In this document: positions 1 through 11,100 of the stretch, one piece after another
How positions within the stretch are numbered: position 1 is the stretch's first letter
Layout: the number at the start of each line of letters is the position of its first letter
Origin: Eubacterium sp.
GTDB lineage: Bacteria > Bacillota > Clostridia > Oscillospirales > Acutalibacteraceae
Assembly (NCBI GenBank): GCA_017450645.1
Contig: JAFSTE010000016.1
Span: 44,048 to 108,047 of the forward strand
Direction of reading: 5' to 3'
Length of the DNA: 64,000 nt
Notes under the pieces: generated by a model
The model's input: only the letters and a program-made list of their open reading frames with translations
What the model was told of the DNA's origin: nothing
Databases searched by the model: none
Translations under genes and position numbers: made by a program

Positions 1-2190
1 TTTATAAAGGCTCAGAAAATTGAAGAGGACGAGGACGACGAGGATATAAAAATCGTTACCGAGGTAGAGCCTGCGGCGGACGACAAAACAAATGTTGTTC
101 CGCTAATAGGCAAAAAGAAGTTTAAGCTAAACGACAACTCCGACGAAAAAACAAAGCAGGTGATGTTCGTTTCAAGCTCCGACAAGCCCGAGGACGAAAA
201 CGATTTACAGGAAATCCCTACGATTTTTGCAAAGGAACATATCTACGACGGCTACGACACGCCCGACAGCGACGAAGTATCGCCGTACGATGAGATAGGC
301 GTACAGATGACCTTTGAGGGCTTCGACGACAAGATTGAAAGCGTACCCAGAATTGACGAGGAGGTCGCGGAGCAGATTCTGCTCGAGCGCCGTCAGGAAA
401 AGGTCGGCAAGTTCAGGCTGTTCGGCCCCGACGAAACCGACGCGGAGCTCGGCGAAAACAAAGAGGTCAAAGAGGACTATATGAAGGCGAGCGACAAAAG
501 TAAGTTCTTCGCAAGCCTTAAGTCTAAGCGTGCGGCGCTTAAGCTAAAGATGATTGCTACGGCGGTGCTCGCGGTGCCGATGCTGCTTATAACGGTTTTC
601 AGAAACAGTGCGTACTTCCCCGTTTCGCTAAGCTCGCACGGCGGCTACTTTACCTGCGCTATTATTCTTTATATACTGCTGCTCGCGGTTAACTATAATG
701 TAATCGTTCACGGCTTTAACATTAAACACCGACTAAATTACGACTTCCCCATCGCGCTGGTGAGCATACTAATATTTATCCACACTATAGTTTCGGCGTT
801 TTACAACAGCCTTTGGATAGATAACGGCGTGCTTCTTATACTTACGGGCGCGTTCGGGCTGTTTATGTCGCAGCTCGGCAAGAGCCGTATGATGACGAGG
901 ATTATAGATAACTTTAAGTTTATAACCGACACCGAGGAAAAATACACCGTAGAAAATATAACTAACGCGGTTGACGCAGAGATTATAAGCCGCGGACTGC
1001 TCGACGACGAGGAGGAGCCGCTTATCAAAACGAGCGTAAAATGCGACTTCCCGACTAATTTTATGGAGATTTCGTGCAAGCGCGAGGAAGCGTCAAGGAT
1101 AGCTAAGCTGATATTCCCGCTGTCGTTTTTGCTTTCGCTCGTGCTTCTGATTACGCTGGGCATACTCGACAACTTCAACACCGCGATTAATATGTCGCTG
1201 TGCTCGCTCGCAATTACGCTTCCCTGCTGCGTGCTGTATCTCGGCAACACAATGCTTTGTGATGTTTCTGCAAATCTCGACGAATACGGCTCGCGCGTAT
1301 GCGGCTACGAGGGCGCGTTTATGGCTCAGGGCGCTAACGCAATGGTTATGGAAGCCGCGGATTTATTCAGCAAAAACTCCTGCGAAATGCACGGTATTAA
1401 AACCTTTGGCGGCACGCAGGTTGACCAGGCGATTATTCAGGCGGCGGCTGTTATGACGCAGACAAAAAGCCCGCTCGCAAAGGTATTCGACAGCGTAATT
1501 ATAGGTAAGCAGTCAATACTGCCGCCCGTTGAGGGTATTACCTACGAGGATAAAATGGGTACTTCGGCTTGGATTTATAAGCGCAAGGTGCTTGTCGGCA
1601 ACAGAGACCTGCTGCTGCGCCACGGCGTAAATGTACCTAAAGAAAGCTTCGAGCGCAAGTACACAATTAAGGGCAGAAAGGCGCTTTACCTCGCGATAAA
1701 CGGCAACATCGCCGCGATGTTCGTAGTAAGCTACAGCGCCGACCCCAAGCTTAAGCGAGAGCTTAGAAAGCTCGAAAAAAGCGGCATAACTATTATCGTT
1801 AAGAGCTGCGACCCGTATATTAACGAAAAGAGTATTACAAAGCTCTTTAACCTGCCCGAAGGGTTTATAAGGGTTATGAACTACTCGTCCGCAAGGGTGT
1901 ACGACAAGTATTCAAATATGAATGTTGAAAAGTCGCCCGCGTATGTCGTTCATAACGGCTCGGCGCTCGGCTTCGTTTCGGCGATGCGCTCGGCGCAGAT
2001 AATCGTAAGCACGAGAAAGCTAATCGGATTTTTAACCTGCTTCGGCTCGGCAATCGGCTTTGCTACCGTAACGCTGCTGTCCGTACTCGAAGCGTACCAG
2101 AGCATAACGGCGCTTAACATAATAATATTCCAGGCGATATGGAACTTCTTTATCCTGTTAATCGTTAAAATCAGGGGGCTGTCGCTGTGA
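1..2190 (+). CDS. Degenerate P1B-type ATPase-like membrane protein (5' end outside window)
   Basis: The reading frame is open from base 1, so the gene starts upstream; the first ATG in the window is at 163. After an acidic cytoplasmic stretch come eight likely membrane segments arranged 4+2+2, as in heavy-metal P1B ATPases. The sixth-helix CPC-like site reads LPCC. The soluble part keeps nucleotide-domain landmarks (VLVGNRDLL, and a GNIAAMFVV strand), but the phosphorylation motif DKTGT, the TGDN motif and the GDGxNDxP hinge are not found where expected. Inference: a transport-ATPase fold that can no longer form the phospho-enzyme, perhaps a scaffold or sensor. It overlaps the next gene by 3 bases, so the two are translationally coupled. 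No frameshift or stop is visible, so it is probably a maintained pseudoenzyme and not a decaying gene. Confidence 0.7.
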   Translation, partial: FIKAQKIEEDEDDEDIKIVTEVEPAADDKTNVVPLIGKKKFKLNDNSDEKTKQVMFVSSSDKPEDENDLQEIPTIFAKEHIYDGYDTPDSDEVSPYDEIGVQMTFEGFDDKIESVPRIDEEVAEQILLERRQEKVGKFRLFGPDETDAELGENKEVKEDYMKASDKSKFFASLKSKRAALKLKMIATAVLAVPMLLITVFRNSAYFPVSLSSHGGYFTCAIILYILLLAVNYNVIVHGFNIKHRLNYDFPIALVSILIFIHTIVSAFYNSLWIDNGVLLILTGAFGLFMSQLGKSRMMTRIIDNFKFITDTEEKYTVENITNAVDAEIISRGLLDDEEEPLIKTSVKCDFPTNFMEISCKREEASRIAKLIFPLSFLLSLVLLITLGILDNFNTAINMSLCSLAITLPCCVLYLGNTMLCDVSANLDEYGSRVCGYEGAFMAQGANAMVMEAADLFSKNSCEMHGIKTFGGTQVDQAIIQAAAVMTQTKSPLAKVFDSVIIGKQSILPPVEGITYEDKMGTSAWIYKRKVLVGNRDLLLRHGVNVPKESFERKYTIKGRKALYLAINGNIAAMFVVSYSADPKLKRELRKLEKSGITIIVKSCDPYINEKSITKLFNLPEGFIRVMNYSSARVYDKYSNMNVEKSPAYVVHNGSALGFVSAMRSAQIIVSTRKLIGFLTCFGSAIGFATVTLLSVLEAYQSITALNIIIFQAIWNFFILLIVKIRGLSL

Positions 2191-2480
2191 TTAAAAATGT
2201 AAACGCCGCCGGGCTTAAAGAGGCGGTTAAGGGCACGGCGCTTGTGGATTTTTACACCGAAAGCTGCGGCGAATGTAAGGCGCTCGCCGAGGTGCTTAAT
2301 GAAATCGAAGGCGACCTGAAGCTCGATGTGCTGCAATTTAACTGCGCCGAGGATATGGAACTCACCGCCGAGCTTGGCATAATGAGTGTACCGACCCTCG
2401 CGCTGTTTAAAGGCGGCAAAGAAAAATCCCGTCTAATCGGCATCCGCGAAAAAGACGAGATAATTAATATGTTAAAATAA
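2187..2480 (+). CDS. Thioredoxin-like protein
   Basis: This 97-residue protein has the thioredoxin fold pattern: a VDFYTESCGEC active site near residue 25-30 (CxxC with Gly-Glu between the cysteines instead of Gly-Pro) and the cis-proline in SVPTLALFKGG. The GTG start lies inside the stop region of the upstream gene, with GGGGG just before it, so its synthesis is coupled to the P-type-ATPase-like protein. It has no signal peptide and is therefore cytoplasmic. The unusual CGEC pair makes its redox potential uncertain. Pairing with a membrane pseudoenzyme suggests a shared but unknown role. A hairpin terminator follows. Confidence 0.85.
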   Translation: MIKNVNAAGLKEAVKGTALVDFYTESCGECKALAEVLNEIEGDLKLDVLQFNCAEDMELTAELGIMSVPTLALFKGGKEKSRLIGIREKDEIINMLK

Positions 2481-2497
2481 AATAATATATTATATAG

Positions 2498-2533
2498 GCC
2501 ACCGTAAACTAAAATGTCTGCGGTGGCTTTTAT
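2498..2533 (+). terminator. Intrinsic terminator after the thioredoxin-like gene
   Basis: A 7-bp perfect stem (GCCACCG at 2498-2504 with CGGTGGC at 2521-2527) is followed by TTTTATT. It closes the two-gene unit. Confidence 0.75.
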
Positions 2534-2536
2534 TAA

Positions 2537-2626
2537 TGGAAAATTGAGAGTTGAGAATGGAAAATTAATGGAGGGCTCCGCCCTCACCCGATTATAGCGG
2601 GCGATTCGCGAATTGCCCCTACAAAC
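2537..2626. repeat. Intergenic repeat, AATTGAGA/CCCCTACA type
   Basis: This non-coding stretch shares its GGAAAATTGAGAGTTGAGAA opening with 59634-59722 and 48402-48516. It ends in a GGGCGATTCGCGAATTGCCC hairpin followed by CTACA, an ending also seen at 61064-61130. Part of the dispersed repeat family of this window. Confidence 0.6.
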
Positions 2627-2661
2627 AAAAAAGCAGGCTTCTGAGGAAATCCCCGGAAGCC
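2627..2661 (-). terminator. Intrinsic terminator of the lipoprotein gene
   Basis: On the minus strand GGCTTCC...AGAAGCC (bases 2636-2661) is followed by a T run (2627-2632), directly after the lipoprotein stop codon. Confidence 0.7.
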
Positions 2662-2669
2662 TTATGTTT

Positions 2670-3680
2670 TTAATTCGTTTGTATCCATTCTATTTCGGTA
2701 TATCCATTGTCTGAAATAATTTTGTTCCAATCTGAGGACGAAATAGTCTCTGCCTGTTCAAAATCTGTATCGTCGCTGCTGAATATGGTTACCCATTCGC
2801 TGAATCCATCTCCGTCAGCCGTTCCAGATTGAACATCAATGCGTGTAGGAAATTCCTGACCCGACATACAGAAAGGTCCGTCGCTGACGCGATAAACTTT
2901 TTCTGAATAGTTGTCCCCCTGGTAATAGCATCTGAAAATATAACATATTGCTTTGGGGTCATCATCAAATTCAAGAAGATATCCACCGAAACTTTCTAAA
3001 AATTCGCCATTTTCATCGTAATCAACAACATTGTAATATGTCACTCTCGGATTTGATACGCCCTGCAAATCTGATTGATTTTGCAGGAGCTTTTCACCGT
3101 AATCTACAATATAACCGTTAATTGAAGCGCCTGTATTTCCAATAGTAACATCGGCATAAACATATATATCGTCACCGATTTGTGCAAAAGCGTTGTTCAG
3201 GTTTTCTCTGCTTTTAACATCAACCTTATAAAAATAACGAGTTTTGTTTTTAGAATTGTTTTCTACGTTTTTTTGTACAAAACGAAGGGATACAGCAGAC
3301 TCGCCGTCCTTAATTAAATTAAAAACTTCTTTTTCCAGATATTCAGCAAGTTTATCTTCAACCTCGTCGTTTAAATCAGGGTTTAAATCTGTTTTTGCAA
3401 TACGACGGTTGTCAACATACATTTTATAAGTAGATTCCGAATCAACAAGTGTTCCGTGGGCTTCGTTTGGATTTGCATAATAAGATAAGTAGAACATATA
3501 ATTTTTATATGTTAATATATCTTGAACAAAATTTAATTTTCTAAGGCTTTGCTTTGTAGTGGTTTCAACTTTGGTTTTAACCTTGGTGTTTGTATCTTTA
3601 TCACTCTTTGCAGAAGTACAGGCAGAAAAACAAACTATGCACAAACAAACACTAATTAAAATTGCTATTATCCTTTTCAT
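2670..3680 (-). CDS. Secreted lipoprotein of unknown function
   Basis: The 336-residue product has a lipoprotein signal peptide ending in a CFSAC lipobox, so Cys21 should be lipidated and the protein anchored on the outer face of the membrane. A Lys/Thr-rich linker follows, then a mixed alpha/beta domain with no motif I recognise. GGAGGAAAA immediately before the ATG supports the start. It is a single-gene unit with its own terminator. A solute-binding role is possible but nothing in the sequence shows it. Confidence 0.75.
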   Translation of the reverse strand: MKRIIAILISVCLCIVCFSACTSAKSDKDTNTKVKTKVETTTKQSLRKLNFVQDILTYKNYMFYLSYYANPNEAHGTLVDSESTYKMYVDNRRIAKTDLNPDLNDEVEDKLAEYLEKEVFNLIKDGESAVSLRFVQKNVENNSKNKTRYFYKVDVKSRENLNNAFAQIGDDIYVYADVTIGNTGASINGYIVDYGEKLLQNQSDLQGVSNPRVTYYNVVDYDENGEFLESFGGYLLEFDDDPKAICYIFRCYYQGDNYSEKVYRVSDGPFCMSGQEFPTRIDVQSGTADGDGFSEWVTIFSSDDTDFEQAETISSSDWNKIISDNGYTEIEWIQTN

Positions 3681-3716
3681 TTTTCCTCCAAAAATGCGGT
3701 TTTACAAATCATATTA

Positions 3717-3775
3717 TTGTCCGAGCGAAGCGAGTAACCTCAAGCTCACATCTTGTAGCTCATAGCTTGTGGCTA
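3717..3775. repeat. Short repeat with GAGCGAAGCGAG-TAAC core
   Basis: The sequence TTGTCCGAGCGAAGCGAG followed by TAACCTCA and AGCTC/TAGCT runs is closely matched at 25751-25810. The core at 3723-3734 is a mirror-symmetric 12-mer found in at least five intergenic repeats here. Confidence 0.65.
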
Positions 3776-3804
3776 AAAACAGCAGCACCCTGCAAGGTGC
3801 TGCT
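3775..3804 (-). terminator. Intrinsic terminator of the LRR/Big_2 operon
   Basis: AGCAGCACC (3781-3789) pairs with GGTGCTGCT (3796-3804); on the minus strand the stem is followed by a GTTTTT run. Confidence 0.8.
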
Positions 3805-3810
3805 TTGTTT

Positions 3811-5172
3811 TTAGTAATTAGTTTTTAGGAACGCCAAGTCGCGGCCGTTTATTATTCCGTCGTGGTTTACATCAACCGCGTCCTGATAATTTTCGTCGCC
3901 CTCGCGTGCGCCCACAAGGTCGTTAAAGGTGTACGCCCAAACGGTGCCGCACTCGTTATCGCAGCCTACAACTACGATATTATCCTGGAAGGTAACGATT
4001 ACGCGGTGGTGGTCGTCGCGCCATTTAGCGTAAACATCCATATCGCCCTGTACATTATCAAGGCTTTCGCTCCAGCCGTCAAACGCCTTACACTGCGGAA
4101 TATCCAAATCCCCGGGAGCCTGAACAGAGTCGCCCCGGCTTACAACGGATTTAGAAAGCAGCGTAGTTTTTGCCGCGTTAGTGTAAAATCTTACAAGATA
4201 GAAATCCCTTATAACATTAATATTAACCGACATAAGCTCGGCGTCTTCAATACCGACATAGTAATGATATGTAATGCCGTCAAGCATTGTTTCGATATCG
4301 TCGGTAGTAAAGCTGCCCCTCTGGTAGCCGAGGATAGTCATAGTTTCCTCGCCGACAGTGGTAATTTTGTCGATAGAGGTGGATTTAATGTTGCCCTCGT
4401 TTGAGAACGAAACGGGTACGAATACCGCATTATTCTCAGCAAGCGCGGTAGCCTCAATCGTCTGGTTACCGATACGCGAGTCCGTAACATTAGTAAGGCT
4501 TGTGTTAGCCGAGAGGTCGAGCTCTTTAATATGGTTATGGCTGCAGTAGAAGGTGGTAAGCGCCGTATTATTAGAAACATCTATGGTAGTAAGATTATTC
4601 TGATGAACGCGCAAATCCACAAGATTTCTGTTAGCGACAACATTAATGCTGCTGATATTATTTGCGTAACAGAAGAAATACTGAAGCGCGGTGTTATTAG
4701 TAACATTAATCGAGGTAAGCTCGTTATCCTGGCAATAAAGCCTTTGAAGTTGGGTGTTACTGTTAACATTAAGCGTTTCAAGGTTATTACCGTAGCAGTC
4801 AAGCCAGGTGAGCTTAGTGAGCTTAGACACATCAAGCGAGTTAAGACCGATACCGCCTATTCTGAGCGTCCTTAGGTTAGTAAAATACTCTATACCCTTA
4901 AGGTCGGTAATCTTAGCGTCGTCGCCAAGCTCTGCAAGATAACCTGCAACCGAAAACAGCGTTACGCCCGCAGCCTCGTCGTCCGAGAGATAACCGTCGT
5001 TATCTTCGTCGCACACATCCTTAACAATGTATCTGAAATTAGCGTCCGGGAAGTTGACTGCGTTAATAGCAACCGGAGCCGCCCAGGCGATAACTCCCGC
5101 AGCAACGCTCACTGCAACAAGCGTTGCAGCAAGCAGAAGGGATATCAGCTTTTTATTCTTTTTTGCTTTCAT
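3811..5172 (-). CDS. Secreted leucine-rich-repeat protein with dockerin-like C-terminus
   Basis: Of 453 residues, 1-31 form a signal peptide. A calcium-loop-like segment (DEDNDGYLSDDE) at about 53-64 precedes roughly seven 21-residue leucine-rich repeats of the LxCxxNxLxxLDVSxN type (about 95-235). Next comes an InlB/Flg_new-type beta domain with the GW..S...V.GDMDVYAKW signature (about 325-385). The C-terminus ends in one dockerin-like calcium repeat (VDVNHDGIINGRDLAFLK); the preceding half looks eroded (FNDLVGAR). No cohesin or sortase motif is seen. Likely role: surface protein-protein or carbohydrate interaction. Its RBS overlaps the stop codon of the upstream 2177-residue gene, so the two form an operon. 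Confidence 0.8.
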   Translation of the reverse strand: MKAKKNKKLISLLLAATLVAVSVAAGVIAWAAPVAINAVNFPDANFRYIVKDVCDEDNDGYLSDDEAAGVTLFSVAGYLAELGDDAKITDLKGIEYFTNLRTLRIGGIGLNSLDVSKLTKLTWLDCYGNNLETLNVNSNTQLQRLYCQDNELTSINVTNNTALQYFFCYANNISSINVVANRNLVDLRVHQNNLTTIDVSNNTALTTFYCSHNHIKELDLSANTSLTNVTDSRIGNQTIEATALAENNAVFVPVSFSNEGNIKSTSIDKITTVGEETMTILGYQRGSFTTDDIETMLDGITYHYYVGIEDAELMSVNINVIRDFYLVRFYTNAAKTTLLSKSVVSRGDSVQAPGDLDIPQCKAFDGWSESLDNVQGDMDVYAKWRDDHHRVIVTFQDNIVVVGCDNECGTVWAYTFNDLVGAREGDENYQDAVDVNHDGIINGRDLAFLKTNY

Positions 5173-5183
5173 AATATCCCTCC

Positions 5184-8100
5184 TTATGTTGCGATAGTAA
5201 TTGTAATTGATTTAGTAACGGTTGTGTTGTCGTTGTTTGTAATCGTACAGGTTGCGGTAGCTGTGCTCGAGGGACGAAGCTTTCCTCTCGTTGTAAGAGT
5301 TACAAGACCGCTATCGCTGATTTTCATATAATTGCTTGTCAGGCTCCATTCAACGCTCTTCGGTGCATCGGCGTTAGCAGGAGTCGGCGTGTAACCGAGC
5401 TGTAAACCTTCAAAGTTCGAGTAACCCGTACCGTATCCCGACTTTGTTATCTCGCCGCTCGGTACGGCTGTGCCGTCAACGGTGATGGTAAAGTCGGTGA
5501 TATTTATAATCTGGTTAACAAGCGTGATGTTGTAGGTCTTAACAACCTCGTCGTCATAATCGGTAACCGCCGTAAACTTAACCGTCATAGTTGCGGTTGT
5601 AGCCGTCTTGGTAACGGTTGTGGTGTTGCCGCTCGTCTTAACGGTTGCGCCCTTTACATTCTCGAAGCTCAGGCTTGAGGACTTAATCATCGCGCCTTCG
5701 TTCATTGTATATGCAATAGTCGTCTTACCGTCGATTGTTTCATAGGTTCCGCCCGAAGCAATTTCTTTATCGCCTACCGTAATAGTCGGGTCGGGTGCGA
5801 TAAACTCGTGCTCTTCAAGAGCGGTCATAGCTTCGTTAAGGTCGAAGCAGGCAGCGTCAACCTCAGCCTGAGTAGCAAACGCGTTATCAAGCACTGCTTG
5901 CGCCGCTTCGCGCTTAGCCTTAAACGCCATACCCTGAGTATATGCGTAGTCCTTATAATTAATCTGTTCTGCAATAATCACTGCCGCTGCAAGCGCCGTT
6001 GTGTCGCAGGTTGTATACGCTCTTATCGTTGCGGTGTGTCCGCCGTCGTCGGAGGTTGCGGTAATCGTGCACTCGCCGTTGCCGACAAAGGTAACTACGC
6101 CGTTATTGTTAACCGTTGCGATACTCTCGTTAGAGGACTTGTATGAGCAGGTCGATACATACGAGCTCGATACAATTGCGTCGCCGACATTGAGCTTAGG
6201 CTGAAGCGCTACGCTTGTATTCGGTGCGCCGTAAACCAGCTCTTCGTCGAAGGAAATACCGTTAACCGGATACCTCGTAAACGAAACATTTACGCTCGTT
6301 GTATAGGTCGAGCCGTCAAACGCCGTTACCCTTACGGTAATCTTACTTGCCTTAGCGCCGGATACGGTATTTGAAACCATACCGTCGTTTGCAAGTACAG
6401 CCGAGTTTGACGAAATCCACTCAATCGATTCGATAAGCGCGTTAGAAGGCTGGATGTTAAGGTCAAATTCGATTGACGCGCCGGTAAGCGTTGTCGCAGT
6501 CTTGCGGACATAACCCGGGTTCGGTGTAGTTACGCCGTTTTGTCCGTCCTTAACGGTAAGCGTTACAGAGGTCGGGAGGATGTACTCAACAAGACCTTCG
6601 TAAGCTGCGTTAAGCTCTGCAAGATAAGCGTTAACCTCGGTCTGCGAAGCCTTACCCTCTCTTACAACCGCGTCGCTCTCGTCGCACGCTGCGCTGAGCA
6701 CGCCGAGACTCTCTTCCGTATAATGAAGCTCTGCGTCAGCCGCGTTAACGATTGCTCTGTATTGTTCAACCTTGTCAGCAAGAATCTGGAAGTTCGTAAG
6801 AACCTCAACCTGTACGGTTGCCTTCTTACCGCCGTCAAAGGTCTGAGCAGTAACTGTAGCCATACCGGTATCAACGAAGTGAAGCACGCCGTTATTTACG
6901 GTTACAACATTTTCGTCGCTCGATGTCCAGATTATCTCGGTAACATCCGGTGTACCGCTCGCGGAAGCAACATTTGCGTTAACCGTATAGTCGTTATCCG
7001 TAGCATACTTAGTAATGCTCGAGCTCGAAAGCGTAAGTCCCGAAACGGTCTTATCCGCCATTACCACATTAACCGAACGCTTAACCGTTCTTCCGTAAAG
7101 GTCGGTAGCCGTAATAGTTACGGTTATCTTACCTGCCGAGGTCTTTTCGGTAGGAGTAAGGGTAATCTGTGTACCCGAAATACTGCTATCCATCTTTGTT
7201 GCACCCGATACAGACCACGAAAGCGTCTTGTACGAGGTGTTTGCCGGAACTGCGGCAGCGTTAAGAATAATATAGTTGTTATAGTTTGCGTCAGCGTATC
7301 CGCTGGAAATATTAACCGAAAGCGAGTCGCCCGAAACTGTACCGCTTGTGACCATAGAAGGCTTAACGATTGGCGGGTCCTTCCAAGCCTGGAAGGTAAT
7401 GTTAAAGCTGTCGAGGTCAACGAACGGATGAAGCGCAAGCGCAGCGCCCGCCTGTTCAAGAGCGGTTGCAAAGGAGTCAATCTCATCCTGGTCGAGCGTC
7501 ATATCGGTCATAGCTTCCTCAGCCTCGTTATAGGCTTTCTTGAACGCCTGGCCGTATTCGTACTCGTAGTCCATATAGTCGACATCCGCGTATTGCTCAA
7601 GTGCAGCTCTTAGCTGGCTTCTGTCGCCCTCGGTAGAAGCTACGCACTCTGCGGACTTACCGCCGTCGTAGGATACTACGCGGATAATTGTTGAGCCTGC
7701 ACCGACGAAGGATACAAGTCCGTTTTCGTCAACGGTTGCAATGCTTTCGTCGTCGCTCTCCCAGTAATAATCCTGGATAGAAGCTTTATTGATATGCAGA
7801 AGTGAAGTTCCGTCGGGCTGTACCGTACAGTTAAGCTGATAGGTTGTGCCCTTGCTTCCGTAGATATTGTTCTCGGAGAGCTGCATACCCGTTACGGGTG
7901 AGTAAGCAAAGGATACCCATACATAGTCCGAGAACGACCTGCCGAAGTGGTCGGTAACGGTACAGGTAATTCTGCCGTAGCAGGACTTGTTAGCAGTGGG
8001 CTTAGCCTTACCCTCGCTGTCTACCGAGATATCGCTCGTCGAGGATACCCAGTCAACCGTAGCGTAGGAAGCGTTGTTCGGATAAAGTCTTACATTAAGG

Positions 8101-11100
8101 TCAAGCTCAGCGTTCTTATAGCTGAGACCTTCCGAAAGCAGGCTTAAGTCGTACTGATAGAAGTCCGAGGTAGCGCTTCCGTCAAGATAGAGCTCAACGC
8201 CCTGCAGGTCAACATACTTTTTAAGTCCGTTATATGCCGCTTCAAGAGTAGCATACATCGCGTCAACCTGATTTTGCGAGTAGCCCTCGTGTTTTGAAAC
8301 CATAGCCTCAGCCTGAGATTTAGCTGCGGTGTAGGTATCCCATGTGTCGGGATAGTATGACGATTCCTTAAGGTTAAGATCGTTATACTGAGTAATAAGG
8401 TTCTGAAGTGCGTCGTAGTTTGTAACAACATTAACCGCGCACTCTGCGGTAAAGCCGCCGTCGACGGATGTACAGGTGATTACGCAGTCGCCGCCGCGCA
8501 GGAAGTGAACCGTACCGTCGCCGTCAACCGTCGCAATTTCGTCGTCGCTGGTCTCCCACAATACGCTGTTACACGAAGCGCTCGAGATACCCGTAGGCGA
8601 AACGGTCGCAACAAGCTTCTGACTCTCGCCGACCTTGCCGCCGTAAATCTGGTTGGTGTCGAGCGAAAGACCCGTCGCCCTTGTTCTTGCAAACGAGATG
8701 TACGCCTTATCAACAATCGTTCTGCCACTGTAATCCTCTACGATGCAGGTAATTATTGCCGAGCAAGCGCTGTTAGAGGTAGGTGTGCAGACGCCGTTAG
8801 AGTCAACAGAGATTGCGCTCGTGGACGAAGTCCAGTTAATACTGCTGTACATAGCAGCCTTAGGATTAATCTTATAGTCAAAGTCGTAGGAATACTTAGT
8901 GTAGTTAGTAGTAGTGCCTACATCTACTGTAACATGCTTGTTGCCGATATCGGCGCCGTTGGTACCTACGATATCAACCTCGTTAACGCCTACAAATCCG
9001 CCGAGCTTAAAGAACGCCGAAAGCAGATTTTGCGCAGCTGTATCAACAGTCGCCTGAGAAGCCATTTCCTCGTCGTAATATACTGTATAAGCGAGGTCAA
9101 GCTGCTTCATATATTTTTTGTAAAGGTCCTTGTTTTCGCTCGTTCTGAGTATAACCGTATCCTCGCAGAGCTCGATAACCTTTTTAAGATATGTTTTGTC
9201 GGGTCTTACGATAACCCTTGCAGTGCCGGTAATACCGCCGTCAGCGGATACGCAGTAAAGCGTTGCCTCGCCGACATCGTGCGCGGTTACAATACCGTCG
9301 CGGTTGTCGTTAGTATCGGTCTTTACGGTAAAGATAGCCTCGTCGCCCGAATACCAGTTACATTTATAGCACGCGTAAGCGGTCGTGGTCCAGCTGCCTT
9401 CAAGGCCTACCGTATGAGTTACGCCCTTAGTTTCGCCCTTGTCGAGAATAATCGTCTGCTGGTCGATAGTGTTAGAAGTAACATAGTTTCTTGTAACGCA
9501 GACCGTAATAACATTCGACTTAATCTTTCCGTCGTTTGAAACAGCGTAAATGTTAAAGGTGTCCGCAACCTCGTGACCTGCTTTTTGCTTAACCGAAATG
9601 CTGTGAGTATCGTCGCTCGTTTCGGTATTATAATAGCCGTTATCAACAACCCAGTTAAGGTGCTGGTCGGTAGCGTCCGACGGATAAACGGTAGCAGAAA
9701 GATTAGCACCGTTGCCCGCGTAAGCTTCCATAACATTCTTTTTAATCGTTACATACTGGTAATCAACGCCGTTGATTGTAATAGTGTTGTTACGGTTAAT
9801 ATCGCCGTTCGAGGTACCGCCCGTAACATTAATTCGGATATTTTCAACCGGGATACCCGTTCTTACCTCTTTAGTTGCGATATAATTAGAGATTTCGTAG
9901 AAGCTGCCGTTTGCAAGCTCGTAGCCCGTATAAGCCATACAAGCTATAGTGCAGTAGCCGCCGCCCACCGTTTCGTAGTGGCCGTTAGAATAAATCTTAC
10001 CTATGCCGTCGGTAACGGGCGTGCCTTCGTCCGCCCAGGAATAAATCGGCTCGCCGTTTTCGTTCTCGCCGGTTTTCATACCCCATTTAATATACAGGTT
10101 TTCGGCGTTGGCAACACGGCTCGGATAAATCGAGTAGGAATAATCCTCCTGCCCGTCTATCTCTACAATATCGTCGCCGACAATATCAATATGCGAAATA
10201 TATCGTCCCGTTTTACCCGTTACGGTAACGGTAACCGTCTTACTTACATTGTTTGCGGCGGAGGTCGCCGTAATCTCTGCCGTCTGGCTCGAAAGCTGAC
10301 CCAGCGCACCGCCCGAGTCAAGACCCTTGATAACGCCCGTCTGCGGGTCAACGCTCGCAATTTCGGGATGCGAGGAGCTCCAGGTGATGTCGCTCTTGTC
10401 GCCCGCCTCAGGCTCAACATCTATAATCGAAAGCTGGATTTCGCTGCCCTCTCTTACAGTTGCAACGCCGTCGATTTTAAAGTTGGTAATCGGCTGACCC
10501 TGAACAACCTCAAAGGTAATAGAGTCGTTATACGCCATCTGCAATACGATATTTGCGATAATCTCAACAGCCGTAGCGGTAAGCTGAACGGGGTCTGCAG
10601 CGTCGCCCGCGATGTCCTTAATAGCAAACGCCGCGTCAAGCAGACCGGTAAGCACCGTTCTGTTCATATCAACGCCCATATAGTCGATAAGAACGCCCGC
10701 TATCTCGGAGGTGTCAAGCGTGCCCGTATTATCAAGCGCATATACATAGTTAACCATCTTAAGTATAGCCTCGATAACCTCCTCAGAGTCGGGAGAAACA
10801 AGAATAGTTGCCTTACCCGTATTCTTAAAGGTTACAAGACCGCTGTCGTTAACAGTAGCAACAACCTTGCCCTGCGAGAAAATCGAGGACGATTTAACCG
10901 AATATACAACGCCGAACTGAAGTCTTTGCGGAGTTGTAATAGCGTGGAGCTGAACAGTGTTGCCCTTAGCCTGAGTTGTATTGATAGTAGATTTATTTGT
11001 AATATGTGTACCGTTCGGAAGGAAATTAGCGTACCACTCCTCACATCTTGTAACGGTGATGTCGATGTGGTCCTCGGCAAGAAGCTTACCGTCAGACGAA

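Noticed and set aside
3811-5172. Cellulosome membership suggested by the dockerin-like end
   Set aside because: Only half a dockerin is intact and no cohesin, scaffoldin or glycoside hydrolase gene is in the window.
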